Assembly: GCF_015775975.1 (NCBI RefSeq)
Contig: NZ_CP064056.1
Coordinates: 1,736,001 to 1,800,000 of the forward strand
Origin: Staphylococcus lloydii
Lineage (GTDB): Bacteria; Bacillota; Bacilli; Staphylococcales; Staphylococcaceae
Length of the DNA stretch: 64,000 bases
Direction: 5' to 3'
This document shows, one piece after another, positions 51,749 through 61,694 of this stretch. The translations under genes were made by a program, and so were the position numbers. Positions within the stretch are counted from its first letter, which is position 1. Each line of letters begins with the position of its first letter. A model generated the notes under the pieces. The model made no database searches. It was not told the origin of the DNA and saw only the letters and a program-made list of their open reading frames with translations.

Positions 51749-52875
51749 TAGTTGTTTCTCCCTTCAAACTGTTTGATTAACATTGATTCGGTTTCTTCTA
51801 TATTATTAGTCAGCACTGTTAAATGCCCCATTTTTCTATTAGGCTTTCTATCTACTTTGCCATAAATATGTACATGCCACTCAGGCATTGTACTAAATTT
51901 AGTCTCAAGTAAATCCAAATCTTTTCCTAATAAATTCATCATAATAGTAGGTTTTAGTAGTGTAATATCTGTAGGTAAAACTTGACCCGTTATGGCTAAT
52001 ATATGTGTATCGAATTGCGAGAAATCACATGCTTCAATTGAATAATGTCCTGAGTTGTGAGGACGAGGAGCTATTTCATTTACATACAAATTATTTTGTT
52101 GATCGACAAAAAACTCTACAGTAAACGTTCCTATAAAATGTATCTGATTTATTATTTTATTAACTTCATTTCTTGCTTCTTGTTCTTTGTCAGAACGTGC
52201 AGGCACCACAGTTTTAAATAAAATTTGCTGTCTATGTTCATTTTCTTGTAACGGGAAAAAAGTAACACTTTGATTATTACCAATCGTGACAGTTAAAGAT
52301 AATTCTTGAGTTAACTGTAAATATTGTTCTGCAACACATTCTTGTTGCGCTATAAGTTGACGCGCTTCATCTAAGAAAGTATTATCTTTCACTAATATTT
52401 GACCCTTGCCATCGTAACCCCCAAATCTTGTTTTAAGGATAAATGGATAGTCGAGTGTTTCAATTGCATGAACAAGTTCATCTTCAGAAGAAACACGTAA
52501 AAAAGGAACAATTTGTGTATTTGCCTGTTGCAATGTTTGTTTCTCAGTTAAACGATCTTGCAACAGCTCAATCGCTTCATATCCTTGCGGAATATTATAT
52601 TTAGTAACAAGTTCTTTTAATTGCGGTGCAGAAATATTTTCGAATTCATATGTAATCACGTCTGAACGACGTCCTAACTCATTTAATGCATCAATATCAT
52701 TATAGTTCGCATTTATGAAGTCATGTGCTACATATTGACAAGGACATGCTTTATCTGGGTCTAAAACAATAACTTTATAGCCCATTTTTTGAGCTGATTG
52801 CGCCATCATTTTACCTAATTGGCCGCCTCCGATAATACCTATCGTTGCTCCGAAATGTAAGTTAGTCAATTTCAC
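51748..52875 (-). CDS. purK: N5-carboxyaminoimidazole ribonucleotide synthetase
   Basis: ATP-grasp enzyme that carboxylates AIR (step 6a). 375 residues, with [16 protein letters not shown] (13-28), the ATP-grasp loop [11 protein letters not shown] and [13 protein letters not shown] near 270. GTG start (52873-52875) behind GGGGG at nine bases, giving the same length as the S. aureus protein; it overlaps the purE stop. Works with PurE. Confidence 0.96.
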   Translation of the reverse strand: MKLTNLHFGATIGIIGGGQLGKMMAQSAQKMGYKVIVLDPDKACPCQYVAHDFINANYNDIDALNELGRRSDVITYEFENISAPQLKELVTKYNIPQGYEAIELLQDRLTEKQTLQQANTQIVPFLRVSSEDELVHAIETLDYPFILKTRFGGYDGKGQILVKDNTFLDEARQLIAQQECVAEQYLQLTQELSLTVTIGNNQSVTFFPLQENEHRQQILFKTVVPARSDKEQEARNEVNKIINQIHFIGTFTVEFFVDQQNNLYVNEIAPRPHNSGHYSIEACDFSQFDTHILAITGQVLPTDITLLKPTIMMNLLGKDLDLLETKFSTMPEWHVHIYGKVDRKPNRKMGHLTVLTNNIEETESMLIKQFEGRNN

Positions 52876-53344
52876 GCTGCATTTCCCCCACTTTCTCCAC
52901 TAGAGATTGGTTATATTGCATTAAATTCTGTTCAACTTGTTGATTATTAATACTAAGTATTCTGGCTGCAAGTATACCGGCATTTTTAGCACCTGCTTTG
53001 CCAATCGCTGTCGTTGCCACAGGTATACCTCCCGGCATTTGTACTATAGAAAGTAATGAATCTAAGCCCTTTAAACTTTTAGACTCAATAGGAATACCTA
53101 TAACCGGTAAGGTAGTCATTGAAGCAACCATTCCCGGCAAATGTGCCGCTCCTCCAGCGCCTGCAATAATAACGTCATAGTCATTTTGACGTGCATTATT
53201 GGCAAAATCGTACATTAAGTCAGGCGTACGATGTGCTGAAACAACCTTTTTATCGTACGGTATTTCAAAAGTATCGAGCATTTTGCAACTCTCTTGCATA
53301 ATTTCCCAGTCAGATGAACTACCCATAATTACTGCCACTTTCAA
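52862..53344 (-). CDS. purE: N5-CAIR mutase
   Basis: Isomerises N5-CAIR to CAIR (step 6b). 160 residues, class I PurE, with [12 protein letters not shown] (2-13), SAHRTPD near 39-45 and [14 protein letters not shown] near 70. Start is TTG at 53342-53344, with AAAGGGTG six bases upstream, which gives the exact S. aureus length; the frame continues 24 codons upstream without support. First gene of the eleven-gene purine operon, behind a paired PurBox. Confidence 0.94.
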   Translation of the reverse strand: MKVAVIMGSSSDWEIMQESCKMLDTFEIPYDKKVVSAHRTPDLMYDFANNARQNDYDVIIAGAGGAAHLPGMVASMTTLPVIGIPIESKSLKGLDSLLSIVQMPGGIPVATTAIGKAGAKNAGILAARILSINNQQVEQNLMQYNQSLVEKVGEMQREID

Positions 53345-53403
53345 TCTGAACACCCTTTCAAAAATTTGAAATGTTAGTACCTGAAGATGTATATTACAGA
53401 TAT

Positions 53404-53432
53404 AGCATAACAACAAAGTTATGTATTTTCAA
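53404..53432 (-). promoter_or_regulatory. Promoter of the purine operon
   Basis: On the minus strand, TTGAAA (53427-53432), exactly 17 bases, TATGCT (53404-53409). It lies immediately downstream of the PurBox pair. Confidence 0.5.
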
Positions 53433-53434
53433 TC

Positions 53435-53480
53435 AAAAATCGAACTTTCAAAGAAATTTTGTGTTGAATTTACGTTTTTT
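53435..53480. promoter_or_regulatory. Paired PurBox (PurR operator) between purE and folD
   Basis: AAAAATCGAACTTTC (53435-53449) and GAATTTACGTTTTTT (53466-53480), the latter the inverted, slightly diverged copy, are separated by 16 bases. Inverted PurBoxes with a 16-17-base spacer are the known PurR binding arrangement in Bacillus. Placed to control the purine operon and possibly folD. Confidence 0.7.
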
Positions 53481-53550
53481 GCTTATAATTAACAGCTTTT
53501 TATGTTATAAAGTTAAGATAAAGTTTGTTATTTGAAGGAGGAATTATATA

Positions 53551-54408
53551 ATGGTTGCCAAAATATTAGATGGTAAGCAAATTGCGCAAGACTATAGACA
53601 GAAGTTAAAAGAAGAAGTTGAGTCATTGAAAGAGCAAGGTTTTACTCCTAAATTATCAGTTATTTTAGTAGGTAATGATGGCGCAAGCCAAAGCTATGTT
53701 AATTCTAAAAAGAAAGCTGCCGAAAAACTTGGTATGATTTCAGAAATCGTACATTTAGATGAATCTACGTCAGAAGAAGAAGTCTTAAACGAACTAAAAC
53801 GTTTAAATGAGGATGACAGCGTAAGTGGTATCTTAGTCCAAGTTCCTTTACCAAAACAAGTTAGTGAACAAAAAATAATCGAGTCAATTAATCCAGATAA
53901 AGATGTTGATGGTTTCCATCCAACAAATATTGGTAAACTTTATATAGATGAACAAACTTTTGTACCATGTACACCACTAGGTATTATGGAATTATTAAAC
54001 CACGCAGACATTGACATCGAGGGTAAAGAAGCAGTTATCATTGGTCGCAGTCATATTGTGGGACAACCTATTTATAAATTGTTACTACAAAAAAATGCTA
54101 CAGTTACAATAATGCATTCAAAAACTAAGGACATGCAAAGTCATCTTAAAAATGCAGATATTATTGTAAGTGCAGTGGGTCAACCCGGTATTGTATCAAA
54201 AGATGATGTTAAAGAAGGTGCTGTAGTCATCGATGTCGGTAATACACCTGACGAAAATGGCAAATTAAAAGGCGACGTTGATTATGACGACGTAAAAGAA
54301 ATTGCTGGCGCCATCACACCTGTACCTGGAGGCGTAGGTCCAATGACGATCACAATGGTACTTAATAATACTTTATTAGCTGAAAAAATGCGTAGAGGGA
54401 TTAAATAA
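53551..54408 (+). CDS. folD: Methylenetetrahydrofolate dehydrogenase/cyclohydrolase
   Basis: Bifunctional enzyme producing 10-formyl-THF, the one-carbon donor used by PurN and PurH. 285 residues; family motifs [14 protein letters not shown] with the catalytic Lys-Tyr pair (near 50-62), [25 protein letters not shown] and the nucleotide-binding GRSHIVGQP near 165. ATG start behind GAAGGAGG. Diverges from purE across the PurBox region, so PurR control is plausible. Confidence 0.96.
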   Translation: MVAKILDGKQIAQDYRQKLKEEVESLKEQGFTPKLSVILVGNDGASQSYVNSKKKAAEKLGMISEIVHLDESTSEEEVLNELKRLNEDDSVSGILVQVPLPKQVSEQKIIESINPDKDVDGFHPTNIGKLYIDEQTFVPCTPLGIMELLNHADIDIEGKEAVIIGRSHIVGQPIYKLLLQKNATVTIMHSKTKDMQSHLKNADIIVSAVGQPGIVSKDDVKEGAVVIDVGNTPDENGKLKGDVDYDDVKEIAGAITPVPGGVGPMTITMVLNNTLLAEKMRRGIK

Positions 54409-54836
54409 ATCCTCGCCTGCTCTATAGCACCGATTCCGAGAAAAATTACTTTGACTAAATAAACGTCAATTTCTATTGAAAGAATATAGAAATTGACGTT
54501 TTTATTCGCTTGTATTTAATTGAATATGCTTGCGCTGCTTTCTTAGTTTTATAACACTGTATCCTATTTTTCCCATATAATATGGAATTCAATTATCATT
54601 TACTATCATATAGAGATAAATGAGCAGATACTTGTTTATAACACTAGTCCTTTCAATTATATTAATTGGGCATCTTATTTTGTTAAAAATTTGTTAAATG
54701 TATTTACTAGATTCTAATAATAAACTAAACTTTACCTTCTAAGATGATTTTAGGACCATAGTACGATGTCTTATATATAAAAATAGGCTATAGTTAATTT
54801 AAACATAAGGTCAGTTTTCATACGGAGGTAAACGTC
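54409..54836. other. Gap between folD and a small secreted-protein gene
   Basis: Contains the folD hairpin at 54461-54503; the remaining 330 bases are AT-rich with a weak possible promoter, TTGTTA (54691-54696) and TAATAA (54715-54720), 18-base spacer. I see no gene. Confidence 0.5.
54461..54503 (+). terminator. Repeated hairpin element, copy 3, ending folD
   Basis: Sixteen-base-pair perfect stem AAACGTCAATTTCTAT / ATAGAAATTGACGTTT with a nine-base loop, then TTTATT. Same arm as copies at 13996 and 42075. Confidence 0.85.
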
Positions 54837-55154
54837 ATGAATAAATTATTACAATCATTATCAGCTATCGGAGTCTCTGCAACTTTAGTAACTCCTAATT
54901 TAAATGCCGAAGCAACAGATAATTCAATTCCAGAAATAAAAGGTGCTAAAGACACTATTGTAAAAAAAGGAAACGATTATAACTTATTAAATGGTGTACA
55001 TGCTTTTGATAAAGAGGATGGCGACCTAACAGATAAAATTAAAGTCAACGGCTATGTCGATACAAATAAAGAAGGTAAATACAAAGTAGAATATAAGGTT
55101 CAAGATTCAAATGGTGCAATAGAAAAATCTGTGCGCTATATTGAAGTTAAGTAA
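54837..55154 (+). CDS. Small secreted protein with an Ig-like domain (DUF5011 type)
   Basis: A 105-residue protein: N-terminal signal peptide (about 1-26, cleavage after NLNAEA), then a single beta-sandwich domain (about 34-104) of the DUF5011/bacterial Ig-like type, with AFDKEDGDLTDKIKVNG and EGKYKVEYKVQDSNG as the hallmark. No cell-wall anchor, so it is probably released. Such domains are usually modules of larger surface proteins; a single free one is unusual. ATG start behind TACGGAGGTAA. Function unknown. Confidence 0.75.
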   Translation: MNKLLQSLSAIGVSATLVTPNLNAEATDNSIPEIKGAKDTIVKKGNDYNLLNGVHAFDKEDGDLTDKIKVNGYVDTNKEGKYKVEYKVQDSNGAIEKSVRYIEVK

Positions 55155-55183
55155 TATACATAAACTTTGTGAAACACTCTAAT

Positions 55184-55198
55184 TGATAACGTTTATCA
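55184..55198. promoter_or_regulatory. Fur/PerR-like palindrome upstream of qox
   Basis: TGATAACGTTTATCA matches 12 of 14 positions of the Fur-family 7-1-7 box TGATAATNATTATCA, and the flanks extend it to ATTGATAA-CGT-TTATCAAT. It lies about 220 bases before qoxA and just beyond the small secreted-protein gene, so the target gene is uncertain. It could instead be a terminator stem, though no T-run follows. Confidence 0.35.
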
Positions 55199-55280
55199 AT
55201 GGATTGATGGCTTTTGTCACGTTTCTATCAATTTTGACGTTTTTCACAAAATGTACACATAATTTTAACAAATCTTTCAT

Positions 55281-55320
55281 CCCCCACCAGACGTTGATTC
55301 TGTTGGGGTTATTTTAATTT
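55281..55320 (+). terminator. Terminator after the small secreted-protein gene
   Basis: Stem CCCCACCAGA / TCTGTTGGGG with one mismatch, seven-base loop, followed by TTATTTTAATTTT. Confidence 0.7.
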
Positions 55321-55417
55321 TACAATAATTTTTTTCTCACAAACACTTGTAAATATTGCGGAATATCTTAAAATTGATGGTAAGCCCTACAATTGTAGTA
55401 TTAGGAGGTCAAAAAAA

Positions 55418-56539
55418 GTGTCAAAATTTAAGTCTTTGCTTCTACTATTTGGCTCACTAATTTTACTTAGTGGTTGTTCTAATGTAGAAGTTTTAAACCC
55501 AAAAGGGCCAATGGCAAGCGACTCGAAGTTTTTGATTATTTATTCAATTATCTTCATGCTTGTAATCATTGCTGTTGTACTTATCATGTTCGCTTTATTC
55601 TTAATCAAATATAGATTAGGAAATAATAAAGAATCTGGTAAGATGCATCACAATTCATTAATCGAAGCAATATGGTTTATTGTTCCAATTATAATTGTTG
55701 TTGCTTTAGCAATCCCTACGGTCAAATCATTGTATCAATATGAAAAACCACCAGAGAAAAAGGATGATCCACTTGTAGTTTACGCAACAAGTGCTGGTTA
55801 CAAATGGTTCTTCAGTTATCCTGATCAAAAAATCGAAACTGTTAACCATTTAACTATTCCTAAAGATCGTCCGGTTGTATTCAAACTTCAATCAATGGAT
55901 ATGATGACAAGTTTCTGGATTCCACAACTTGGTGGTCAAAAATACGCTATGACAGGTATGACTATGGATTGGACGTTAACAGCGGACAAGACTGGTACGT
56001 TTAGAGGTCGTAACTCAAACTTCAATGGTGAAGGATTTGCTAGACAAACATTCGACGTAAATTCTGTAAGCCAAAGCAAGTTTAAAGACTGGGTTAAAGA
56101 TGCTAAGAAGAAAAAAGTATTAGATCAAGATACTTTCGATAAGCAACTTTTACCTACGACTGAAAATAAAAATCTAACATTCAGTGGTACACACATGGCA
56201 TTTGTGGATCCGGCTGCTGATCCTGAGTACGTATTCTACGCTTATAAACGTTATAATTACGTACAAAAAGACCCTAACTTTAATAGTGAAAAACAAATTA
56301 AAGAAGATGTCTTAAGCAAACCGGACAAACCAAAACGTAAACCACAAATTACAAATGCTAACTATGAACGTCATGGTATGAAGAAAATGATTTTAGGCAA
56401 CAACGAACCATATGATAGTGAATTCAAAGATGACGAATCACATAATATGGATGAAATGGAAAAAATCTCTAAAGGAGCTAAAGATAAAAAAGCTTCTGAA
56501 ATTGAGAAAAAAGACCATGAACATGGAGGTGGACATTAA
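55418..56539 (+). CDS. qoxA: Quinol oxidase subunit II
   Basis: Lipoprotein subunit of the aa3-type menaquinol oxidase, 373 residues. Signal peptide with lipobox LLSGC, lipid cysteine C20, two hydrophobic helices (about 40-62 and 80-102), then the extracytoplasmic cupredoxin-like domain; the CuA ligands of cytochrome c oxidases are absent, as expected for a quinol oxidase. The tail is Lys/Glu/His-rich and ends GGGH. GTG start (55418-55420) behind AGGAGGTC. First gene of qoxABCD, overlapping qoxB as TAATG. Confidence 0.95.
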   Translation: MSKFKSLLLLFGSLILLSGCSNVEVLNPKGPMASDSKFLIIYSIIFMLVIIAVVLIMFALFLIKYRLGNNKESGKMHHNSLIEAIWFIVPIIIVVALAIPTVKSLYQYEKPPEKKDDPLVVYATSAGYKWFFSYPDQKIETVNHLTIPKDRPVVFKLQSMDMMTSFWIPQLGGQKYAMTGMTMDWTLTADKTGTFRGRNSNFNGEGFARQTFDVNSVSQSKFKDWVKDAKKKKVLDQDTFDKQLLPTTENKNLTFSGTHMAFVDPAADPEYVFYAYKRYNYVQKDPNFNSEKQIKEDVLSKPDKPKRKPQITNANYERHGMKKMILGNNEPYDSEFKDDESHNMDEMEKISKGAKDKKASEIEKKDHEHGGGH

Positions 56540-58527
56540 TGAATTTTCCATGGGATCAATTACTCGTTCACGGTAACTGGATGATCACAATGGCACAAAT
56601 TGGTGCGCCATTTATGATTATCGCGTTAGTGGCAGTAATTACGTACTTTAAATTATGGAAATATCTATACAGAGAATGGTTCACATCTATTGACCATAAA
56701 AAAATCGGTGCTATGTATATCATCTGTGCTGTATTAATGTTCGTACGTGGTGGTATTGATGCGCTATTAATTCGTACTCAATTAACTTTACCAGACAATA
56801 AGTTTTTAGAGTCTAACCACTATAACGAAATCTTTAGTACGCATGGTGTGATCATGATTATCTTTATGGCTATGCCATTTATCTTCGGATTATGGAACGT
56901 AGTAGTACCTTTACAAATTGGTGCTCGAGACGTAGCCTTCCCTGTACTAAACAACGTAAGTTTCTGGTTATTCTTCTCAGGAATGTTACTATTTAACTTA
57001 TCATTTATCGTTGGTGGTTCTCCTGCTGCAGGTTGGACAAACTATGCACCACTCGCAGGTGAATTCAGTCCGGGACCAGGCGTTAACTATTATCTAATAG
57101 CCATTCAGATTTCTGGTCTAGGTACATTAATGACGGGTATTAACTTCTTTGTTACTATACTTAGATGTAAAACACCTACAATGAAATTTATGGAAATGCC
57201 TATGTTTACTGTGACGACTTTCATCACAGCATTAATCGTTATTTTGGCATTCCCAGTACTAACTGTTGCATTAGCATTATTCACAACTGATAGAATATTC
57301 GACACTGCATTCTTCTCAGTTGCGCATGGTGGTATGCCAATGCTTTGGGCAAACTTCTTCTGGGTATGGGGGCACCCTGAGGTTTATATCGTTATCTTGC
57401 CAGCATTCGGTGTTTATTCAGAAATCATCCCTACTTTTGCTCGTAAACGATTATTCGGCCATCAAAGTATGGTATGGGCAACAGCAGGTATTGCATTCTT
57501 AAGTTTCTTAGTTTGGGTTCACCATTTCTTCACAATGGGTAATGGTGCATTAATCAACTCATTCTTCTCTATTACAACTATGATGATCGGTATTCCTACC
57601 GGAGTTAAATTATTTAACTGGTTATTCACATTGTACCAAGGTAGAATATCATTCGAATCACCAATGCTTTGGGCATTAGCTTTCATCCCTAACTTCCTAT
57701 TAGGTGGTGTTACGGGTGTCATGCTAGCAATGGCAGCAGCCGATTACCAATACCATAATACGTATTTCTTAGTGGCACACTTCCACTACACACTCGTAAC
57801 TGGTGTTGTATTCGCTTGTCTAGGCGGTTTAATTTACTGGTATCCTAAGATGACTGGTTATAAATTAAACGAAACGCTTAACAAATGGTGTTTCTGGTTA
57901 TTCATGATCGGATTTAACGTTTGTTTCTTACCACAATTCGTACTAGGTTTAGATGGTATGCCACGTCGTCTTTACACTTACATGCCAGAAGATGGTTGGT
58001 GGTTACTAAACGTAATTTCATCAATCGGTGCATTATTAATGGCGCTTGGCTTTATGTTCCTAGTAGCAAGTATTGTATACAGTCACTTTACTTCACCACG
58101 TGAAGCAACTGGTGACAACTGGGATGGATTAGGCCGTACTTTAGAATGGTCTACGGCATCAGCTATGCCTCCTAAATATAACTTTGCTGTCACTCCAGAT
58201 TGGAATGACTATGATACGTTTGTAAACATGAAAGAACATGGTCGTCACTACTTAGACAACCATAACTATTCAGAAATTCACATGCCTAACAACACACCAG
58301 TTGGTTTCTTTATGGGTATCTTCTTAACAATCGGAGGATTCTTCTTAATCTTCGAAACAATTATTCCAGCTATAATATGCTTATTAGGCGTATTTGGTTG
58401 TATGATTTATAGAAGTTTCCAAATCGATCATGGTTATCATATCCATGTATCTGAAATTGAAGAAACTGAGGCTAAACTACGTGAGGCACGTAAAAGAGAA
58501 AGGGAGGCTGTAAGTCATGAGTCATGA
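56539..58527 (+). CDS. qoxB: Quinol oxidase subunit I
   Basis: Catalytic heme-copper subunit of the main aerobic terminal oxidase; reduces oxygen and pumps protons. 662 residues with about fourteen helices. The heme ligand histidine is in [11 protein letters not shown] (near 102), the copper site [17 protein letters not shown] (near 280) includes the Tyr of the His-Tyr crosslink, and HHFFTMG and the [10 protein letters not shown] pair follow. Starts at ATG overlapping qoxA. Needs heme A, made by CtaA at the other end of the window. Confidence 0.97.
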   Translation: MNFPWDQLLVHGNWMITMAQIGAPFMIIALVAVITYFKLWKYLYREWFTSIDHKKIGAMYIICAVLMFVRGGIDALLIRTQLTLPDNKFLESNHYNEIFSTHGVIMIIFMAMPFIFGLWNVVVPLQIGARDVAFPVLNNVSFWLFFSGMLLFNLSFIVGGSPAAGWTNYAPLAGEFSPGPGVNYYLIAIQISGLGTLMTGINFFVTILRCKTPTMKFMEMPMFTVTTFITALIVILAFPVLTVALALFTTDRIFDTAFFSVAHGGMPMLWANFFWVWGHPEVYIVILPAFGVYSEIIPTFARKRLFGHQSMVWATAGIAFLSFLVWVHHFFTMGNGALINSFFSITTMMIGIPTGVKLFNWLFTLYQGRISFESPMLWALAFIPNFLLGGVTGVMLAMAAADYQYHNTYFLVAHFHYTLVTGVVFACLGGLIYWYPKMTGYKLNETLNKWCFWLFMIGFNVCFLPQFVLGLDGMPRRLYTYMPEDGWWLLNVISSIGALLMALGFMFLVASIVYSHFTSPREATGDNWDGLGRTLEWSTASAMPPKYNFAVTPDWNDYDTFVNMKEHGRHYLDNHNYSEIHMPNNTPVGFFMGIFLTIGGFFLIFETIIPAIICLLGVFGCMIYRSFQIDHGYHIHVSEIEETEAKLREARKREREAVSHES

Positions 58528-59122
58528 TACAAACACTATTGATTCACGTTCACATGAAGGTAATCTGAATAAACTTGGCTTTTGGATATTCCTTACAGCT
58601 GAATTTTCATTGTTCGGTACGTTATTCGCAACGTTATTAACGTTACAACACGGCGGTGACTATGCGCACCGCATGACTACTGAACTATTCGAATTACCAT
58701 TAGTACTTATTATGACATTCGCATTGTTAATCAGCTCATATACTTGTGGTATTGCCATTTACTATATGAGAAAAGAAAACCAAAGATTAATGATGATTTG
58801 GATGATTATTACTGTTATTCTTGGTGCAGTATTCGTTGGATTCGAAATTTACGAATTTAGCCACTATGCATCAGAAGGCGTAAACCCAACTATCGGTTCT
58901 TTCTGGTCTAGTTTCTTTATCTTGCTAGGCACACACGGAGCCCACGTATCAGTTGGTATTTGTTGGATTATTTGTTTATTAATTCAAGTTGCAATGCGCG
59001 GATTAAACAAAGACAATGCTCCAAAATTATTTATAGTAAGTTTATACTGGCACTTTTTAGATGTTGTTTGGATCTTCATCTTCACTGCCGTATATATGAT
59101 AGGGATGGTGTATAGCGGATGA
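58517..59122 (+). CDS. qoxC: Quinol oxidase subunit III
   Basis: Membrane subunit III, 201 residues, five hydrophobic helices, with the family segments [20 protein letters not shown] and [18 protein letters not shown] start within the end of qoxB, behind AAAGGGAGGC. Overlaps qoxD by four bases (ATGA). Confidence 0.96.
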   Translation: MSHDTNTIDSRSHEGNLNKLGFWIFLTAEFSLFGTLFATLLTLQHGGDYAHRMTTELFELPLVLIMTFALLISSYTCGIAIYYMRKENQRLMMIWMIITVILGAVFVGFEIYEFSHYASEGVNPTIGSFWSSFFILLGTHGAHVSVGICWIICLLIQVAMRGLNKDNAPKLFIVSLYWHFLDVVWIFIFTAVYMIGMVYSG

Positions 59123-59409
59123 ATACAATAGTTAAACACACAGTAGGTTTTATAGCCTCTATTGTCCTGACACTTTTAGCAGTTTTCGTTACTCTATACA
59201 CATCATTGACTTTAAACGCAAAAATCACGATTATTTTCGGCTTTGCTTTTGTTCAAGCTGCTGTACAATTATTAATGTTCATGCACTTAACTGAAGGTAA
59301 AGACGGTAACTTACAAAGTTTCAAAGTAATATTCGCTATAATTATTACTTTAATAATCATTATAGGTACTTATTGGGTTATGCAAGGCGGACACTCTCAT
59401 CACCTATAA
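59119..59409 (+). CDS. qoxD: Quinol oxidase subunit IV
   Basis: Small membrane subunit IV, 96 residues, three hydrophobic helices and a His-rich end (GGHSHHL). It matches the normal length of QoxD. ATG overlaps the qoxC stop; the operon ends at a strong hairpin directly after it. Confidence 0.95.
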   Translation: MNTIVKHTVGFIASIVLTLLAVFVTLYTSLTLNAKITIIFGFAFVQAAVQLLMFMHLTEGKDGNLQSFKVIFAIIITLIIIIGTYWVMQGGHSHHL

Positions 59410-59410
59410 T

Positions 59411-59452
59411 AAAAAAAAGACTTCTCCTTTACGGAGAAGTCTTTTTTTTATT
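59411..59452 (+). terminator. Terminator of qoxABCD
   Basis: Stem AAAAAAGACTTCTCC / GGAGAAGTCTTTTTT with a five-base loop, then more Ts. Confidence 0.92.
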
Positions 59453-59536
59453 GTCATCCCCCTATTTCATTACCATGATGTCGCTTAAAATACTATAATA
59501 GAAATTGTAGATAACTTTTTGTTTAGGAGGTAAACA

Positions 59537-60445
59537 ATGAAACAACCAATTATTATTGATACTGACCCAGGCATTGATGATGCTGCTGCACTCAGTATTG
59601 CATTAAACAACCCTCAATTTGATGTCAAAATGATATCAACTGTTAACGGTAATGTAGGCGTAGAAAAAACAACCGCCAATGCCTTGAAATTAACTCATTA
59701 TTTTAATAGTGATGTACCTGTACATCGTGGTGCATTTCATCCACTAATCTCAGATATTGTTAGTGCCAGCGATGTGCACGGCGAATCTGGTATGGACGGT
59801 TATTTATTCCCAGAAGTAGATTTAGATACCCTTGCATCTAATAATGCGGTACTTGCTATGTATGAATCATTAAAGAATAGTACAGAACCGATTACAATAA
59901 TCCCTATCGGCCCATTAACAAATATAGCCTTATTACTAAAAACTTTCCCAGAAGTTAAAAATAATATTAAAGAAATAGTTATGATGGGTGGTAGCGCCGG
60001 CAGAGGCAATGTCACACCAGCTGCAGAATTTAATTTTTTCTGTGATCCTGAAGCTGCTCGTATCGTTTTTAATTCAGGTTTACCATTAACTATGATAGGA
60101 CTTGATGTGGCACGTAGTTCAACGTTAGTACATTCTAAAATTGATAAATTAAAATCGCTAAATGAAACTGGTGATATGTTACACCAATTATTTTCACATT
60201 ATCGTGGTGATGATTTTGAATATGGTATCAATATTTACGATGCTTATACGATGTTATATTTACTGCATCCTGAAAGTTTTGAAGTAGCAGAAGGATTGGT
60301 AGAAATCGAAACGGATAGCGTACTTACACGTGGTGCTAGCTCCATAGATTTTAAATCGCCTTATCCTAATAGTACTATCGTATTATCAATAGAAACTGAT
60401 GAATTCGAAAAATTATTATTCGAAGCATTAAAATACTGTAAATAA
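59537..60445 (+). CDS. rihC: Inosine/uridine-preferring nucleoside hydrolase
   Basis: Cleaves ribonucleosides to base and ribose for salvage. 302 residues; the N-terminal DTDPGIDDA (8-16) is the calcium-binding signature, with further family motifs NGNVGVEKTTANAL, GPLTNIALLL and the MMGGSAGRGNVTPAAEFNFFCDPEAA block. RihA, RihB and RihC types cannot be told apart with certainty by eye; the symbol is tentative. ATG start behind TTAGGAGG. I do not recall a gene of this kind at this place in S. aureus. Confidence 0.85.
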   Translation: MKQPIIIDTDPGIDDAAALSIALNNPQFDVKMISTVNGNVGVEKTTANALKLTHYFNSDVPVHRGAFHPLISDIVSASDVHGESGMDGYLFPEVDLDTLASNNAVLAMYESLKNSTEPITIIPIGPLTNIALLLKTFPEVKNNIKEIVMMGGSAGRGNVTPAAEFNFFCDPEAARIVFNSGLPLTMIGLDVARSSTLVHSKIDKLKSLNETGDMLHQLFSHYRGDDFEYGINIYDAYTMLYLLHPESFEVAEGLVEIETDSVLTRGASSIDFKSPYPNSTIVLSIETDEFEKLLFEALKYCK

Positions 60446-60498
60446 AAAGACTTCCTAAACGAGTTTTATCATTTAACTCTGTTTAGGAAGTCTTTTAT
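60445..60498. terminator. Bidirectional terminator between rihC and fmtA
   Basis: Long stem AAAGACTTCCTAAAC / GTTTAGGAAGTCTTT, extended by AGTT / AACT after a small internal mismatch; T-runs on both strands. Confidence 0.85.
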
Positions 60499-61670
60499 TA
60501 ATAGGTATGCCCTACTTGATTATAATTTCCACCTTGTTTCAAAATATTACTATAAATATGTTTGATTATAGCTTCATTTTTGACCTCTGGATTTTCATAA
60601 TTAGTGCCAACTACTACTATATATTTATCGTTAAAATAACAAGTAAATACGTGCCCATAAAATCCACCGTTTATTCTATTTTTATCCTTAAAAGAATAAA
60701 AGCCATATCTATACGCATCTGGATATTTTATTGTTTTACTTTCTTTTAGAAAAGGCCGAGTTTCATGTTCTGGAAAAACACGATTTCGTTGAATATCTAC
60801 TATAAATTTCCCCATGTCATATGGAGTCATATATAAGTTTCCAGCGCCATAATACTGGCTTAAAAATATAGGGTCCATAAATTGCGGTTGATTATTAACG
60901 TTTTTGTAGCCAATTGCCATATCATTTTGTGCATTTGGATCATCATAAAATGCAGTATGTTTCAGTTTATATTTATGGGCAATCGTTTCGTTAAATACTT
61001 TTGAATAAGGTTTGTTCAACACAGATTCGATAACCTTTGCTAGTACTAAATAATTACCATCATTATAACGATGACGCTTATAAAAGCCTTCTTGAATGCC
61101 TCTTTGTTGTATAGCACGCACTGCATCATCTAAATTACGGAAATGAGTTGAGCCTTTATATTTAAACAAACCACTTTTATGCAACATTAAATCAGTTAAC
61201 GGTATCGGCTTAGTAGTTGTAAACCATGGAATATAATCCGATACAGGATTATTCATGTTAACTTTGCCTTCATCTACTAATTTTTTCAACATAATGCCAG
61301 TAAAAAACTTTTGCGAAGAGCCAATAAGATACATCGTATTCGCACTATTATGTTCATTATTTTGGAAATTTTTGATGCCATATCCTTTGTTAAATTTAAT
61401 TTTACCATCGTGAAAAACGGCAACTGTGCCATTGAATTTTGATTGTTGCAAGTAATCGTCTATTTCTGTATCTTGTGCATCTTGAAAATCGAAAACTGTT
61501 GTTAATCGCTTGTCTTCTTTTTTATCTTTTGAAAGTTGTTGTTGTTTCTTGATTACATTTGTTTTAGGCATTACCGACATATATTGTTTAAATGCGTACA
61601 CGCCTATAATAACTAATAAAATCACGATTGCTGAAGCGACAATTATATATAACTTTTTACCAATGTTTAT
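60498..61670 (-). CDS. fmtA: Teichoic acid D-alanine esterase FmtA, non-standard start
   Basis: Membrane-anchored serine hydrolase of the penicillin-recognising fold; in S. aureus FmtA removes D-alanine from teichoic acids and affects methicillin resistance. The catalytic S-x-x-K reads SSQK inside MYLIGSSQKFFTG, and YNDGNYLVLA and NGGFYGHVF follow as in S. aureus. The only standard start is GTG at 61623-61625 (375 residues), which cuts through the membrane helix and has no ribosome site. An AGAGGAAGG ribosome site sits nine bases before an in-frame ATA (61668-61670); starting there gives 390 residues and a proper Lys-Lys-helix anchor. It follows the mutase stop by 24 bases. Confidence 0.85.
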   Translation of the reverse strand: MNIGKKLYIIVASAIVILLVIIGVYAFKQYMSVMPKTNVIKKQQQLSKDKKEDKRLTTVFDFQDAQDTEIDDYLQQSKFNGTVAVFHDGKIKFNKGYGIKNFQNNEHNSANTMYLIGSSQKFFTGIMLKKLVDEGKVNMNNPVSDYIPWFTTTKPIPLTDLMLHKSGLFKYKGSTHFRNLDDAVRAIQQRGIQEGFYKRHRYNDGNYLVLAKVIESVLNKPYSKVFNETIAHKYKLKHTAFYDDPNAQNDMAIGYKNVNNQPQFMDPIFLSQYYGAGNLYMTPYDMGKFIVDIQRNRVFPEHETRPFLKESKTIKYPDAYRYGFYSFKDKNRINGGFYGHVFTCYFNDKYIVVVGTNYENPEVKNEAIIKHIYSNILKQGGNYNQVGHTY

Positions 61671-61694
61671 TTTCTTGTACCTTCCTCTTTGGTG

